This document shows positions 26,583 through 35,266 of a DNA stretch of 64,000 nucleotides, piece by piece. Below the pieces are notes generated by a model, which ran no database searches, was not told the DNA's origin, and worked only from the letters and a program-made list of their open reading frames with translations. Within the stretch, counting starts at the first letter, position 1. Each line of letters opens with the position of its first letter. Position numbers and translations under genes: made by a program. Source of the DNA: Chitinimonas prasina (lineage in GTDB: Bacteria > Pseudomonadota > Gammaproteobacteria > Burkholderiales > Chitinimonadaceae); assembly GCF_030160395.1 (NCBI RefSeq), contig NZ_BSOG01000002.1:1086947-1150946 (forward strand). The letters are read 5' to 3'.

Positions 26583-28366
26583 CAGTTCAGCTTCGCGATA
26601 CGTTGCAAAAAGGCGTCCGCCGCTTCAAAGCCTATCAGGCGCTGCCCTATCTCTTCGCCCTTGGCGCCAAAGAATATCGTGCCGGGTGGGCCAAACAGGC
26701 CAAAGCGCTTGAGCAGGGCCTTATGGTCTTCGGTATTGGCCGTCACATCGGCTTTGAGCAACACCATGCCAGCAAGTTTCTGCTGCACCTGGGCATCGCT
26801 GAAAGTAAAGCGCTCCATCTCGCGGCAACTCACGCACCAGTCGGCATAGAAATCCAGCATCACCGTCTTGCCTGCTGCTGCGGCAATCGCCGCATCCAGC
26901 TCGGCGCTGCTATTGACGTAGCGGAAAGGCAGCTTGGCCTCGGTTGCCGCCTGCGCCCCGCCCAAGCCCTTGAGCGGTTGCAGCGGATCGCGGTTGCCTG
27001 CCAGCAATCCCACAATCTGTGCGGCCCCCACCAGGAGCAGCAGCACACCCGCCGCTTTGCCCAGGCGCTGCGCAGGCTTGGCATCGCGCGGCAGGCTATC
27101 GAGGGCCGACAAGGCCACGCCAGCGCCTATGGCCAACATGGCCCAGCCCAGCATATAGGCCCAGGCCGGCAGTACCGGGCTGGCTATCCACAGCGCAACG
27201 GCCAGCATCAGGGTGCCAAATACATTCTTGACCGCCGCCATCCAGGCACCGGCCTTAGGCAATACATGGCCGCCCAACACACCTACCAACAGCAAGGGTG
27301 TGCCTACACCCATGGCCATCACATAGAAAGCCAGCATGCCGTACAGCACATCGGCCCGCGCACCCACCACGCCCAGTCCTGCTGCCAGCGGCGGCCCCAT
27401 GCAAGCCCCCACGATCAGCGAGGACAATGCCCCCATCAGGAACACCGACACCACATGGCCGCCACCCAGACGGTTGGACGCATCGTTGACGCGCGACTGC
27501 AAGGCCGCCGGCAGCTGCAGCGAGAACAGGCCATACATGGACAGGGCCAGCACCACGAACACCAGTGCCAGCGCGCTGATCACCCACATATTCTGCAGTG
27601 CCGCCACCAGGAAGGAGCCGGTCAGTGCCGCCACCGCCCCTACCGCCGCATACACCACCGCAATACCCTGCACATAGGCCATGGCCAACACAAAGCCGCG
27701 TAGCTTGCCCACGCTATGGCCCTGCCCCACGATCAGCGACGAGATGATGGGAATCAGCGGATACATGCAAACCGTAGCGGCCATGCCCAAGCCAGCCAGA
27801 TAGAACGCTAGCAGCAGTGTCCAGCCATCCAGCCCGGCAAAAGGCCCACTGACCGCCGCACTGGCAGCCGCTGGCGCCGCAGCCCCCAGCACCGCCGCCA
27901 CGGCCTTACTGCCCACAGCAGGCGCACTGCCACTCACCGCCCCCGCCAGCGACAGCTCGGTGGTTTCGGGCGGGTAGCACACACCCACATCGGCACAGCC
28001 CTGCGACACCAGCTTGAGCTTGGCATCAGGCGGGAACGCCACCGGGCTGGTCAGCGGAATATCCAGCGCAAGCCGGTAGGTTTCCACCTCGCCAAAATAG
28101 TCATCCTGCTTCTTCTTGCCGGGCGGAATTTCCGCCTTGATCTCGCCAGAGGGCAGCAGGGTAAACTTCAGCTGATCGCGATACAGGTAGTAGCCATCGG
28201 CAATCTCGAAGTGCAGATTCGCCGTTTTTTCACCTGTTTTTACCAGCGAGGGCTTGAAAGCCTCGTTCACCGGCAGCAAATCATTCGGGTCTACCTCGGC
28301 ATTTGCCGCCACATTTACCCACAGCGCCAGGAACCCTGTCGCCAGCAAAGAGACGAAGCGATTCAT
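26582..28366 (-). CDS. dsbD: Thiol:disulfide interchange protein DsbD
   Basis: 594-residue protein with the complete three-part DsbD plan: signal peptide, N-terminal immunoglobulin-like domain with its Cys pair (SQGCADVGVCYPP), an eight-helix membrane core (AGLGMAATVCMYPLIP, IVGACMGPPLAAGLGV with the buried cysteines) and a C-terminal thioredoxin domain (DFYADWCVSCREMERF). It carries electrons from cytoplasmic thioredoxin to the periplasm. It overlaps cutA upstream by four bases (ATGA) and tlpA downstream by one, forming one operon. Confidence 0.96.
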   Translation of the reverse strand: MNRFVSLLATGFLALWVNVAANAEVDPNDLLPVNEAFKPSLVKTGEKTANLHFEIADGYYLYRDQLKFTLLPSGEIKAEIPPGKKKQDDYFGEVETYRLALDIPLTSPVAFPPDAKLKLVSQGCADVGVCYPPETTELSLAGAVSGSAPAVGSKAVAAVLGAAAPAAASAAVSGPFAGLDGWTLLLAFYLAGLGMAATVCMYPLIPIISSLIVGQGHSVGKLRGFVLAMAYVQGIAVVYAAVGAVAALTGSFLVAALQNMWVISALALVFVVLALSMYGLFSLQLPAALQSRVNDASNRLGGGHVVSVFLMGALSSLIVGACMGPPLAAGLGVVGARADVLYGMLAFYVMAMGVGTPLLLVGVLGGHVLPKAGAWMAAVKNVFGTLMLAVALWIASPVLPAWAYMLGWAMLAIGAGVALSALDSLPRDAKPAQRLGKAAGVLLLLVGAAQIVGLLAGNRDPLQPLKGLGGAQAATEAKLPFRYVNSSAELDAAIAAAAGKTVMLDFYADWCVSCREMERFTFSDAQVQQKLAGMVLLKADVTANTEDHKALLKRFGLFGPPGTIFFGAKGEEIGQRLIGFEAADAFLQRIAKLN

Positions 28367-28692
28367 GCCACCACCTCCGCCGCCACCCAGCCCAGATAGG
28401 CAGGCAAACCGGCGACAACCGGCAGTGCGATGATTTCAGGCGTATCGTAGGGGTGCAGCTCCTGCAGTGTCGCCTCCAGGGCTGGATAGGCTTCAGCGGT
28501 GGTCTTGATCAGCATCGGTATCTCAGTAGCCGTCTCCAGTCGCCCTTCCCAGCGGTAAAGGGAAGTAGCCGGAGCCAGCAGATTCACACAGGCGGCCAGT
28601 TGGCGCGTGATCAGCGCCTCGGCCAGTTGTTTTGCGCACCCCGCATCGGGGGCGTTGCACAGTACCACTAAGACAGAATATTTATCAGCCAT
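28363..28692 (-). CDS. cutA: Divalent-cation tolerance protein CutA
   Basis: 109-residue CutA1 trimeric protein: VVLCNAPDAGCAKQLAEALI, ACVNLLAPATSLYRWEGRLE, IPMLIKTTAEAYPAL and HPYDTPEIIALPV are the family hallmarks. It is linked to copper and divalent cation tolerance. It starts the cutA-dsbD-tlpA operon. Its ATG shares bases with the divergent fxsA ATG (CATG), leaving no intergenic space. The longer open frame upstream (to 28872) is antisense to fxsA and discarded. Confidence 0.93.
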   Translation of the reverse strand: MADKYSVLVVLCNAPDAGCAKQLAEALITRQLAACVNLLAPATSLYRWEGRLETATEIPMLIKTTAEAYPALEATLQELHPYDTPEIIALPVVAGLPAYLGWVAAEVVA

Positions 28693-29173
28693 GTTACTCA
28701 GACTTTTACCGATTTTTGGACTCTTGCTACTGGGCCTACCCGTGCTGGAGCTCGTCAGCAGCATCTGGCTAGCCAGCCAGATAGGCTGGTGGCTGGCCTT
28801 CTGGCTGTTCGCCAGCGCCCTGATCGGCGTGGGCATACTCAAAAGCTGGCGCCTTACCACCGCCTGGGCCATGGTAGACGGGCTGCGTCAGGGCGAGCTG
28901 CCGCTGGGCCGTTTATTCTGGGTAGGCCGCACCCTGATCGCCGCCCTGCTGTTCATCTTCCCTGGGCCGGTCAGCGATGTGATCGGCTTGATACTGATAC
29001 TACCTTGGCCCGGCATCCGCAGCGTACCCATGGGTGCTGCGGCGTTCGGCCAGACGCCGTTCGAGCAGCCGGGCTACCGGCCAGACCACAGTGCCAACAG
29101 CAGCGTATTTGAAGGCGAATACAGCCGGGTAGACGAAGCCGCCCCCAAGTTGCCACGTCAGCCGCAAGATTAA
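28691..29173 (+). CDS. fxsA: FxsA family membrane protein
   Basis: 160-residue inner-membrane protein of the FxsA family: helices LLPIFGLLLLGLPVLELVSS, WWLAFWLFASALIGVGIL and FPGPVSDVIGLILILPW followed by a cytoplasmic polar tail. FxsA interferes with phage F exclusion in E. coli; its normal role is unknown. The start MLLRLLPIFG matches the family N-terminus and overlaps the divergent cutA start codon. Confidence 0.88.
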   Translation: MLLRLLPIFGLLLLGLPVLELVSSIWLASQIGWWLAFWLFASALIGVGILKSWRLTTAWAMVDGLRQGELPLGRLFWVGRTLIAALLFIFPGPVSDVIGLILILPWPGIRSVPMGAAAFGQTPFEQPGYRPDHSANSSVFEGEYSRVDEAAPKLPRQPQD

Positions 29174-29196
29174 TCAACCCAACAACGGTAAGCCCT

Positions 29197-29589
29197 ATGC
29201 AGGTTGAAACCTACACCCCCGCCGATGTCATGACACCCATCGGGCCGTACAGCCACATTGCCAAGGCAGGCCCATTCATCCAGATATCGGGCACCGCCGG
29301 CATAGACCCCGCCACGGGCGACTTCGCCGGCCCCGATGCCTATTCCCAGGCCAAGCGTATCGTCGAATCCTTCGCCTATATGCTGGGCACGGTGGGGGCA
29401 GACCTGGGCCAGGTCATGCATATCAACGTGTTTCTCAAGCATACGGAAGACTTCAGCGAAATGAACCGCGCCTACGCCGAAGTCATGGGAGATCACCGCC
29501 CCGCCCGCACCGTCGTCATCGTGGCCGATCTGCCCAAGCCGGGCGCAAGGATGACCATGAACCTGATGGCAGTCAGTAAGGACAGCTAA
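29197..29589 (+). CDS. RidA/YjgF family protein
   Basis: 130-residue Rid-family protein, usually hydrolysing reactive imine/enamine intermediates of amino acid metabolism. IGPYSHIAKAGPFIQISGTAG, NVFLKHTEDFSEMN and the conserved Arg in HRPARTVV are present. The C-terminus (DLPKPGARMTMNLMAV) replaces the usual VEIE pattern of RidA itself, so it may belong to another Rid subgroup. A GGTAAG ribosome site precedes the ATG. Confidence 0.88.
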   Translation: MQVETYTPADVMTPIGPYSHIAKAGPFIQISGTAGIDPATGDFAGPDAYSQAKRIVESFAYMLGTVGADLGQVMHINVFLKHTEDFSEMNRAYAEVMGDHRPARTVVIVADLPKPGARMTMNLMAVSKDS

Positions 29590-29631
29590 ACCGCAGGGGA
29601 GTTCACTCCAACCCCGCCAAGCCGGCTGACA

Positions 29632-29670
29632 AAAAAACTGGCGCGCCTTGACTGCATATTGGCGCGCCAG
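29632..29670 (-). terminator. Strong intrinsic terminator read on the minus strand
   Basis: Perfect 10-bp stem CTGGCGCGCC / GGCGCGCCAG with a 13-base loop. On the minus strand it is followed at once by seven T residues. It is oriented to end the small minus-strand gene at 29716 and may also stop ridA transcription from the other side. Confidence 0.8.
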
Positions 29671-29715
29671 CGTTTCATCAAGACAACTGCCTACATCTCA
29701 TGCCAGGGCAAGCCA

Positions 29716-30042
29716 CTAGCGTGGCGCATTACCATGGCGGCCACCACTCTCTGCCGCCTTGTCCACGATATGCAGCCCTGTCTGGGTAAAGGCCTTGCTC
29801 AGGACCTCGTCCTTGACCTGATCGCCCAATGTCGCAAGCGTCACCCCTATGGTGGCCAACACCGACGCCAGGTCCCGCTCGTTCGGCCGCGGCGGCGGCT
29901 CTTTCCAGAGCGACCACCACTTGGCCGGCAGGCGCAGTTCAGGCGGCTGGCCCTCAATGCGTATCTCATGCGCCGTCGTCCGCAAGAAACCTGCCGGATC
30001 GCCGCCGCGGTAAAAGTCGGTCTGCTGCACCTGGCTACGCAA
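29716..30042 (-). CDS. Small hypothetical protein
   Basis: Not recognised. Up to 108 residues with a polar N-terminus (TDFYRGGDPAGFLRTTAHEI), a Trp-rich middle (LPAKWWSLWKEPPPRP) and a helical C-terminus (SVLATIGVTLATLGDQVKDE). The start is uncertain: TTG at 30042, GTG at 30030, and the frame stays open upstream. Support for a real gene is the minus-strand intrinsic terminator 46 bases past the stop. It could also be the remnant of a longer gene. Confidence 0.45.
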   Translation of the reverse strand: MRSQVQQTDFYRGGDPAGFLRTTAHEIRIEGQPPELRLPAKWWSLWKEPPPRPNERDLASVLATIGVTLATLGDQVKDEVLSKAFTQTGLHIVDKAAESGGRHGNAPR

Positions 30043-30107
30043 TACCTGCGTAGGTGCAGCGTGGGCAACACGCCGTCGGGTTGAGATCCAACGGTCCCGA
30101 TTTCTGC

Positions 30108-30233
30108 AAAGGAGGGTGTATTGCTGTGCTTATGGCGGAACGAGTTGGATAACTAAGGCGTTGCGCCAGCCCGAATCAGCGCCCAGGCAGCAAACCACTG
30201 CCACCCTGCCCTGCCCCTGACACACCCTCCTTT
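30108..30233. repeat. 12-bp perfect inverted repeat bounding a 126-bp segment
   Basis: AAAGGAGGGTGT at 30108-30119 is matched exactly in inverse by ACACCCTCCTTT at 30222-30233. No target duplication is visible at the flanks. The rest of the gene-poor stretch 30043-30454 shows nothing clear apart from the ribosome site of the next gene. Confidence 0.5.
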
Positions 30234-30454
30234 TGTTATGCCGCTAAGACTACTCGCGGGGTGGCACATTAACGTCACCCAACTGGGGGAGGCCTCCATA
30301 CCGTCCAGCGCATTTCTGCGGCGGCGCCTGCTGTGGGCTAGGCTGATCAGCGGAAGCGATGCGGCGATAGCAGCACGACCCAAGCGGACACACTCGAAAA
30401 CCGACGGGCTGTTGCATCACTTACCTGATCACCCACATACCCAGGAGGAAACCC

Positions 30455-33121
30455 ATGAATCAGGCTGCCCCCGGCACCCAGGCCGACACAACCCAATCGA
30501 ACGCCGCCAACCCCAATGGCTACATACCCATCGTCTTCACCTATGGCGGGCAGGCATTCACCAGCTACCAAGCCTTTCTCGACAGCTTCTACCTGACCCT
30601 GCCGGGCGGCAACGGCGTGCAACTTGGGGCCAACCAGTACTACGGCTACAGCAGCGACAGCAGCAACACCCTCAGCCTGGGGCAAAGCTACCCACTCAGC
30701 AGCGCCGCCAGCCCCATCACCGGATTGCTGCCCACCAATGCCGTAGGCAATACCGGCCTGGCACAGGCCTTCAGCAACTGGGCCACCACCCAGGCGGCCT
30801 CCAGAGGCCAGACTACCTACGCCAATCTGTATCTGAGCCAATACACAGGTGGCCGGGTCTACCTTAGCAACGGCAACCTGCAGTTGAGTGCCAGCGGCGA
30901 GCCTACCCCCGCCGCCCCAACCGACCTCGCCTATGACATGGTCTACGACATCTTCGAACCCTATATCGGCGCGCAGGTCGGCAGCACCACCATCGCCGGC
31001 AATCTGGCCGATATCACCGATGTGGACTGGTTCAGCTTTCCCATCACACTCAAAGTCTGGAGCTACGATTTTACCGGCACACCCGGTGCACTCAGTTGCA
31101 GTGGCTCGGGTAGCAGCCTCAATGGCGGCAATGGCAGCGCCATCTGGCAAAGCTTGCTGATCCCCACCGGCGGCGATACACCGTCCAACCAGTATCCCAG
31201 CACCAGCTTCCCCGCCACGGATGGCAACACCTCGGCACGCCGCGTGGCAGCGCCCACCATGGCAGCCGCCGGCAGCTACTATAGCGACCCCACCCAAAAC
31301 CCCTTCCCTTATTCGTTCCTCGATGGTTACCTGCGCTACCTGCAGCAAGCTCAGGGGAGCAACGCCAGCCTGTTCACGCTGAATGGCAGCTTCGCCGGGG
31401 TGGGCAGCAACCCCACCCAGGTGCAACTGCAAGCCCAGACCTTCTCGCTTGCCATCGACTTTAGCGCCGTACAAACCGCCAGCTATACCTATCCCAGCGG
31501 CAATATCACCCAGATCACCCCCACCAGCCAGCTGGTGCTGCGTGGCACCACCAGCCTGTTGGACAGCCCCTTCGAAATCACCCTGCCCTGGGCCGTGGTC
31601 AGCGACACCTATGCCCTACGCGCCAACCCCACCATCGCCCCGGCCAACGATGCCTTGGCGCAAGGCTGGCTCAGCCTGCAAGGCAGCACCCCCACCGCGC
31701 CCAGCTTCACCTACAGCCCCGTCAATATCACCGCACAGGACAGCACCGGCGCAGCCCTGACACCCACCTCAGGGCAGGCGCAGATGCAGCTGATCTACAG
31801 CGTGAACAGCCAACCGCTCAGCGGCCAGTTCGACGATCTCTACCAAGGCGGTAGTGGCGACTGGCTCACCCTGACCGGCACCACCGGGCTCACCTGTACC
31901 GTCAGCGCCACCTACACCCAGCAAGCCAGCTGCGGCGCTGTGCTGACCATCACCACCAACAGCAGTGGCGGCCTGGATACCATCAAGATCAACGACGTGG
32001 GCACCTCCTCCCCCATGGCGCAAGGAACACAGTGGGTCATCCCCAGTGCCGCCACCGGGCTGGGCAACAATCAATCGTTTACCGTCACCCTGGCGGGCGC
32101 GCCCCTGCTGCGTAATGCCTTTATGCTGAGCAGCGCCACCTATACCACCCAGCCCGCCACCGTATTGCTCACCCCCGCCAGCGGCGACAGCTGCACCCTG
32201 CAGGTGAACAGCGCCGGCCTGATCACCAGTTTCCTGCCCAATACCGAGTGGACTACGCTATCGCAGCCCGCCGGCATCTACGGTGCCAATGCCGGCTATG
32301 TCATCTCCGGCTTGACCGGCGCAAACGCCGGCCTGAACGGCAATATCCTATCGTTGCAGAACGATGTATTCGGCTGGGCCGTTGCCGATCTGCTGGCTGC
32401 GCTCAACGCCGGGCTGGTCGGCTCGCCCGCACCTTGGTCAAACGGCAAGACAGTAGGTAACTCGCCTGACGACTGGTTCATCGTCGGCAACAACCCCTAC
32501 ACCGAAGGCGTATGGGGCGCTGCAGCCTGGGCAGGCCAGCAGTGGAACGGGCAAGCAGTCAGCAATTTCTGGAACACCTGGGCCTGGGAGCTCTACAACG
32601 TAGCCGGTGGCACCAGTGCCTACAATTTCGCCTTTACCGACCGCTTCGAATCCGGCGTACTGATCGGCTTCAACCCACCGCCACCCAGCCCCAGCGGCCT
32701 ACAGCCTGTGCTGTTGGAGGTCATCGTCAACGACTCCCCTGCCCTGGGCATCGTACAACTGCAGGCTAACCAGGACTGGTACGACACCGGCGTGGATGTA
32801 GCCACCAGCGGCAAAACCATCCAGTACCTGTCGGGAACCTGGACAGCCGACCCACAGACCAATGCAGGCCAGCAGTACGATGCCAACGGCTGCCCCGGCC
32901 TGACCGTCACCCAGCCCGCCTACCCCCTCACAGGCGTCAATATGGGCGCCTTGGTCGCACGGGTAGGCAGCAACGGCGTGTTTCTGGTTGGTGACGGCCC
33001 GACCGCCACACCCACGGGGCAAACCGGACGGCTGTATCTCTGCATCAACGACGACCTGAACCATGTCTATGGCGCCGGCCTGGCCGACAACACCGGGAGC
33101 ATCGTGGTACGGGTAAGCTGA
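30455..33121 (+). CDS. Large protein, possibly GH64/thaumatin-like beta-1,3-glucanase
   Basis: 888-residue Gly/Ser/Thr/Ala-rich, beta-rich protein. Segments such as DITDVDWFSFPITLKV, AYDMVYDIFEPYIG, NTWAWELYNVAGG and SAYNFAFTDRFESG resemble the GH64/thaumatin-like glucanase fold, where a VD-x-FGFP pattern and a DD-type cleft are typical, but I cannot confirm catalytic residues. The middle (residues 390-620) looks like Ig-like or lectin-type repeats. No signal peptide is seen. An excellent AGGAGG ribosome site lies eight bases before the ATG. Likely an extracellular or effector-type protein exported by another route, or a moonlighting structural protein. Confidence 0.6.
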   Translation: MNQAAPGTQADTTQSNAANPNGYIPIVFTYGGQAFTSYQAFLDSFYLTLPGGNGVQLGANQYYGYSSDSSNTLSLGQSYPLSSAASPITGLLPTNAVGNTGLAQAFSNWATTQAASRGQTTYANLYLSQYTGGRVYLSNGNLQLSASGEPTPAAPTDLAYDMVYDIFEPYIGAQVGSTTIAGNLADITDVDWFSFPITLKVWSYDFTGTPGALSCSGSGSSLNGGNGSAIWQSLLIPTGGDTPSNQYPSTSFPATDGNTSARRVAAPTMAAAGSYYSDPTQNPFPYSFLDGYLRYLQQAQGSNASLFTLNGSFAGVGSNPTQVQLQAQTFSLAIDFSAVQTASYTYPSGNITQITPTSQLVLRGTTSLLDSPFEITLPWAVVSDTYALRANPTIAPANDALAQGWLSLQGSTPTAPSFTYSPVNITAQDSTGAALTPTSGQAQMQLIYSVNSQPLSGQFDDLYQGGSGDWLTLTGTTGLTCTVSATYTQQASCGAVLTITTNSSGGLDTIKINDVGTSSPMAQGTQWVIPSAATGLGNNQSFTVTLAGAPLLRNAFMLSSATYTTQPATVLLTPASGDSCTLQVNSAGLITSFLPNTEWTTLSQPAGIYGANAGYVISGLTGANAGLNGNILSLQNDVFGWAVADLLAALNAGLVGSPAPWSNGKTVGNSPDDWFIVGNNPYTEGVWGAAAWAGQQWNGQAVSNFWNTWAWELYNVAGGTSAYNFAFTDRFESGVLIGFNPPPPSPSGLQPVLLEVIVNDSPALGIVQLQANQDWYDTGVDVATSGKTIQYLSGTWTADPQTNAGQQYDANGCPGLTVTQPAYPLTGVNMGALVARVGSNGVFLVGDGPTATPTGQTGRLYLCINDDLNHVYGAGLADNTGSIVVRVS

Positions 33122-33155
33122 ACCTGCTTGCCTTCTCAACAGTCACAACAAGCAC

Positions 33156-33181
33156 CGCGGGCTAGCTTAGGCTAGCCCGCG
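33156..33181. terminator. Hairpin after the GH64-like gene
   Basis: Perfect 11-bp stem CGCGGGCTAGC / GCTAGCCCGCG with loop TTAG, 35 bases after the stop. GC-rich sequence, not a T-run, follows, so it may act as an RNA-stabilising end or a Rho-assisted terminator. Confidence 0.5.
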
Positions 33182-33251
33182 CCGGCCGCCCGCTCATACC
33201 TTTCTCGCCCCTAACACAGTCATCCCCTACACCCAGCAAGGAAAGAGCATC

Positions 33252-33746
33252 ATGAAGGAAAAGAAAGCCAAACCCATGGCCATGGATATCGGTATCTCGG
33301 AAGCAAATCGCAAAAAGATTGCCGCAGGTCTTTCCGGACTATTGGCCGACAGCTACACCTTGTACCTGATGACACACAACTTCCACTGGAACGTGACAGG
33401 CCCCCAGTTCAACAGCCTGCACAATATGTTCATGGCGCAGTACACCGAACAATGGAACGCGCTGGACATCATCGCCGAGCGCATCCGCGCCCTCGGTTTT
33501 CCGGCACCGGGCACCTACAAGGAATTCGTCAAACTCGCCTCGATCAAAGAAGTGGAAGGCGTACCCAAGGCCACCGACATGATTCGCCATCTGGTATCCG
33601 CCCAGGAGGCCGCTGCCCGCACCGCCCGCAACCTGTTCGACATCGTCAACGAGGCCAACGACCAGCCTACCGCCGATGTACTGACCCAGCGCCTCGACGT
33701 GCACGAAAAAACCGCCTGGATGCTACGCAGCCTGCTCGAAGAGTAA
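33252..33746 (+). CDS. dps: Dps family DNA-binding ferritin
   Basis: 164-residue Dps protein: four-helix bundle with the ferroxidase signature [20 protein letters not shown] and [16 protein letters not shown]. The Lys-rich N-terminus (MKEKKAKP) is of the kind that binds DNA. It stores iron using peroxide and coats DNA in stress. AGGAAAG ribosome site upstream. It is a single gene. Confidence 0.94.
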   Translation: MKEKKAKPMAMDIGISEANRKKIAAGLSGLLADSYTLYLMTHNFHWNVTGPQFNSLHNMFMAQYTEQWNALDIIAERIRALGFPAPGTYKEFVKLASIKEVEGVPKATDMIRHLVSAQEAAARTARNLFDIVNEANDQPTADVLTQRLDVHEKTAWMLRSLLEE

Positions 33747-33939
33747 ACCAGCCTGCAGCTAGACAAGAGGCGCTGCCGGCCACCCATCGCCTGCAGCGCA
33801 GCCAGCCCCAAGCTGACCTATAGTACCCAGGCTGTCCGCGGCCGCAGGCAATCCAGGCATACAGGCCCGCTAGCTGTAGCATCAGCCGTGGTAGGCAACA
33901 AACCAGAAAAAGAGACGGTAAACCACTGGAGGCAGATCA

Positions 33940-34752
33940 ATGGGCGCGAGAAATCGTGGCATTGCCAGTACGGTACAAAGCGTAAACCAGGACCGTATCA
34001 CTACACGGGTGCAACTGGCCGACTTCAAGCGCACCAACAGCCGCATCGGCAGTGCCAGCCAGCAACTGGGCGCATTCGCAGCCGATCAGGCCAATGCCGC
34101 CCATCGCACCTCGCTAGTCAACCGCAGCGGCCAAAGGCTGACATCGGTCACGCTCCACAATACGCCAGAGGCAACCGGCCTGATTGACCGCGCAGCCACC
34201 TCCATGGCCCGCGAAGCGCAACTGGGCAAGAGCAAATCGCTCAACGCCGCCCAGCGCGCATGGCTGGCCGACATCATGCAACCCACCTGGTCACGGCCTA
34301 CCCACGGCGCCGCCGTCATGGGCCATTTACAAACCGCCCGTCGGCTGGAGGAATCCAGCCGCGTGTTCGACACCATCGCCACGGCAGCCCAGAACAACTT
34401 CCCCGCCGACTTCAGCGTGGTCAGCAAGCGTGGGCGGGTACAGGGGCTGATGCAAAGTACCAACCTGGATTGGGCCGGCCGGCAGACCGAGAACACCGCC
34501 ATCGGCTTTCTGGGCACCCATCCCAGAAACATCAGGAACCCCCAGCGTACTCCTGGCGTTGGCACGGCCATGATAGGCCACGCCCGCGAACTCGCCCGCG
34601 TCAACAATTCCCGCGCCATCACCCTGGGCGCCGAAGGCGCCGAAGCACAGGGCTTCTACCGGCATCAGGGCTTCCAGCATGAAGACGGCAGGGCCTTGCA
34701 GCCCGAGCACTTCAGCCATCGGACATTGCCGTTGAAGCTGCCATTGCGGTAA
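33940..34752 (+). CDS. Protein with C-terminal GNAT-like domain
   Basis: 270 residues. The last 90 match the second half of a GNAT acetyltransferase: RTPGVGTAMIGHARELARVNNSRAITLGA corresponds to the CoA-binding motif and AEAQGFYRHQGFQHEDGR to the motif B end. The first 170 residues are unrelated, polar and rich in Asn/Gln/Ser/Ala, with no signal peptide. Whether the GNAT fold is complete is unclear. Toxin, effector or modified acetyltransferase are all open. A GGAGG ribosome site precedes the ATG. Confidence 0.6.
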   Translation: MGARNRGIASTVQSVNQDRITTRVQLADFKRTNSRIGSASQQLGAFAADQANAAHRTSLVNRSGQRLTSVTLHNTPEATGLIDRAATSMAREAQLGKSKSLNAAQRAWLADIMQPTWSRPTHGAAVMGHLQTARRLEESSRVFDTIATAAQNNFPADFSVVSKRGRVQGLMQSTNLDWAGRQTENTAIGFLGTHPRNIRNPQRTPGVGTAMIGHARELARVNNSRAITLGAEGAEAQGFYRHQGFQHEDGRALQPEHFSHRTLPLKLPLR

Positions 34753-35266
34753 GTCGTGGATCTGGCTGAAGGCAACCCACCAACTGCTCAGATTGCTGAT
34801 TAATGAGTGATAGACCGAATAGGGGTAGGTCAGCGCAATACTCGATGTACTAGATGAGGCAGATACACGCTGCCCATTGGTGCCCCGGTCAGGCCTAAAG
34901 TGGCAGTGAGGGACCGCCAGAGCGGCATAGCACGGAGGCGCACCAACAAGCGCAGCTTGTTGGCTGTCTTGTCAACTTCAGGGTTAGGGCCGACTCAGTA
35001 GGACGCAAAGTGTTCGGTGGCCTACCACATCCGGGTGGGCGTCGCTTTGGAGACGTGCCTTGAACCCACCTGTCCCGCCTGTGCAAGCCTAGGCGCCGCC
35101 CAAAGCACTCAGGGCACTCGACAACAACACTTGGGTTGGCCAAAAAACGTCTGCAAATCCGAGTGCTATAAATCGTAAAGGTGTTGACTCCTAATAAAAA
35201 TCTAAGCTTCTCACCAACCCCAATAGAGGTCGCAATAGAGGTTGGTGCAAGCTGGAGGTGGAAACC
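34753..35266. other. Gene-poor junction before the signalling block
   Basis: About 500 bases without a convincing gene. GC falls from the high level of the left flank towards the lower level of the signalling genes. It contains a hairpin at 34943-34963 (CCAACAAGC / GCTTGTTGG, loop GCA). On the minus strand a short open stretch of about 50 codons overlaps it but has no start and no family resemblance. Likely an old insertion boundary (inference). Confidence 0.5.
34943..34963. repeat. REP-like perfect hairpin
   Basis: Nine-base arms CCAACAAGC / GCTTGTTGG around GCA. No T-run. Stand-alone palindrome in the junction region. Confidence 0.45.

Noticed and set aside
26462-27703. 413-codon plus-strand frame opposite tlpA-dsbD
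   Set aside because: His/Gln-rich antisense product of the dsbD sequence.
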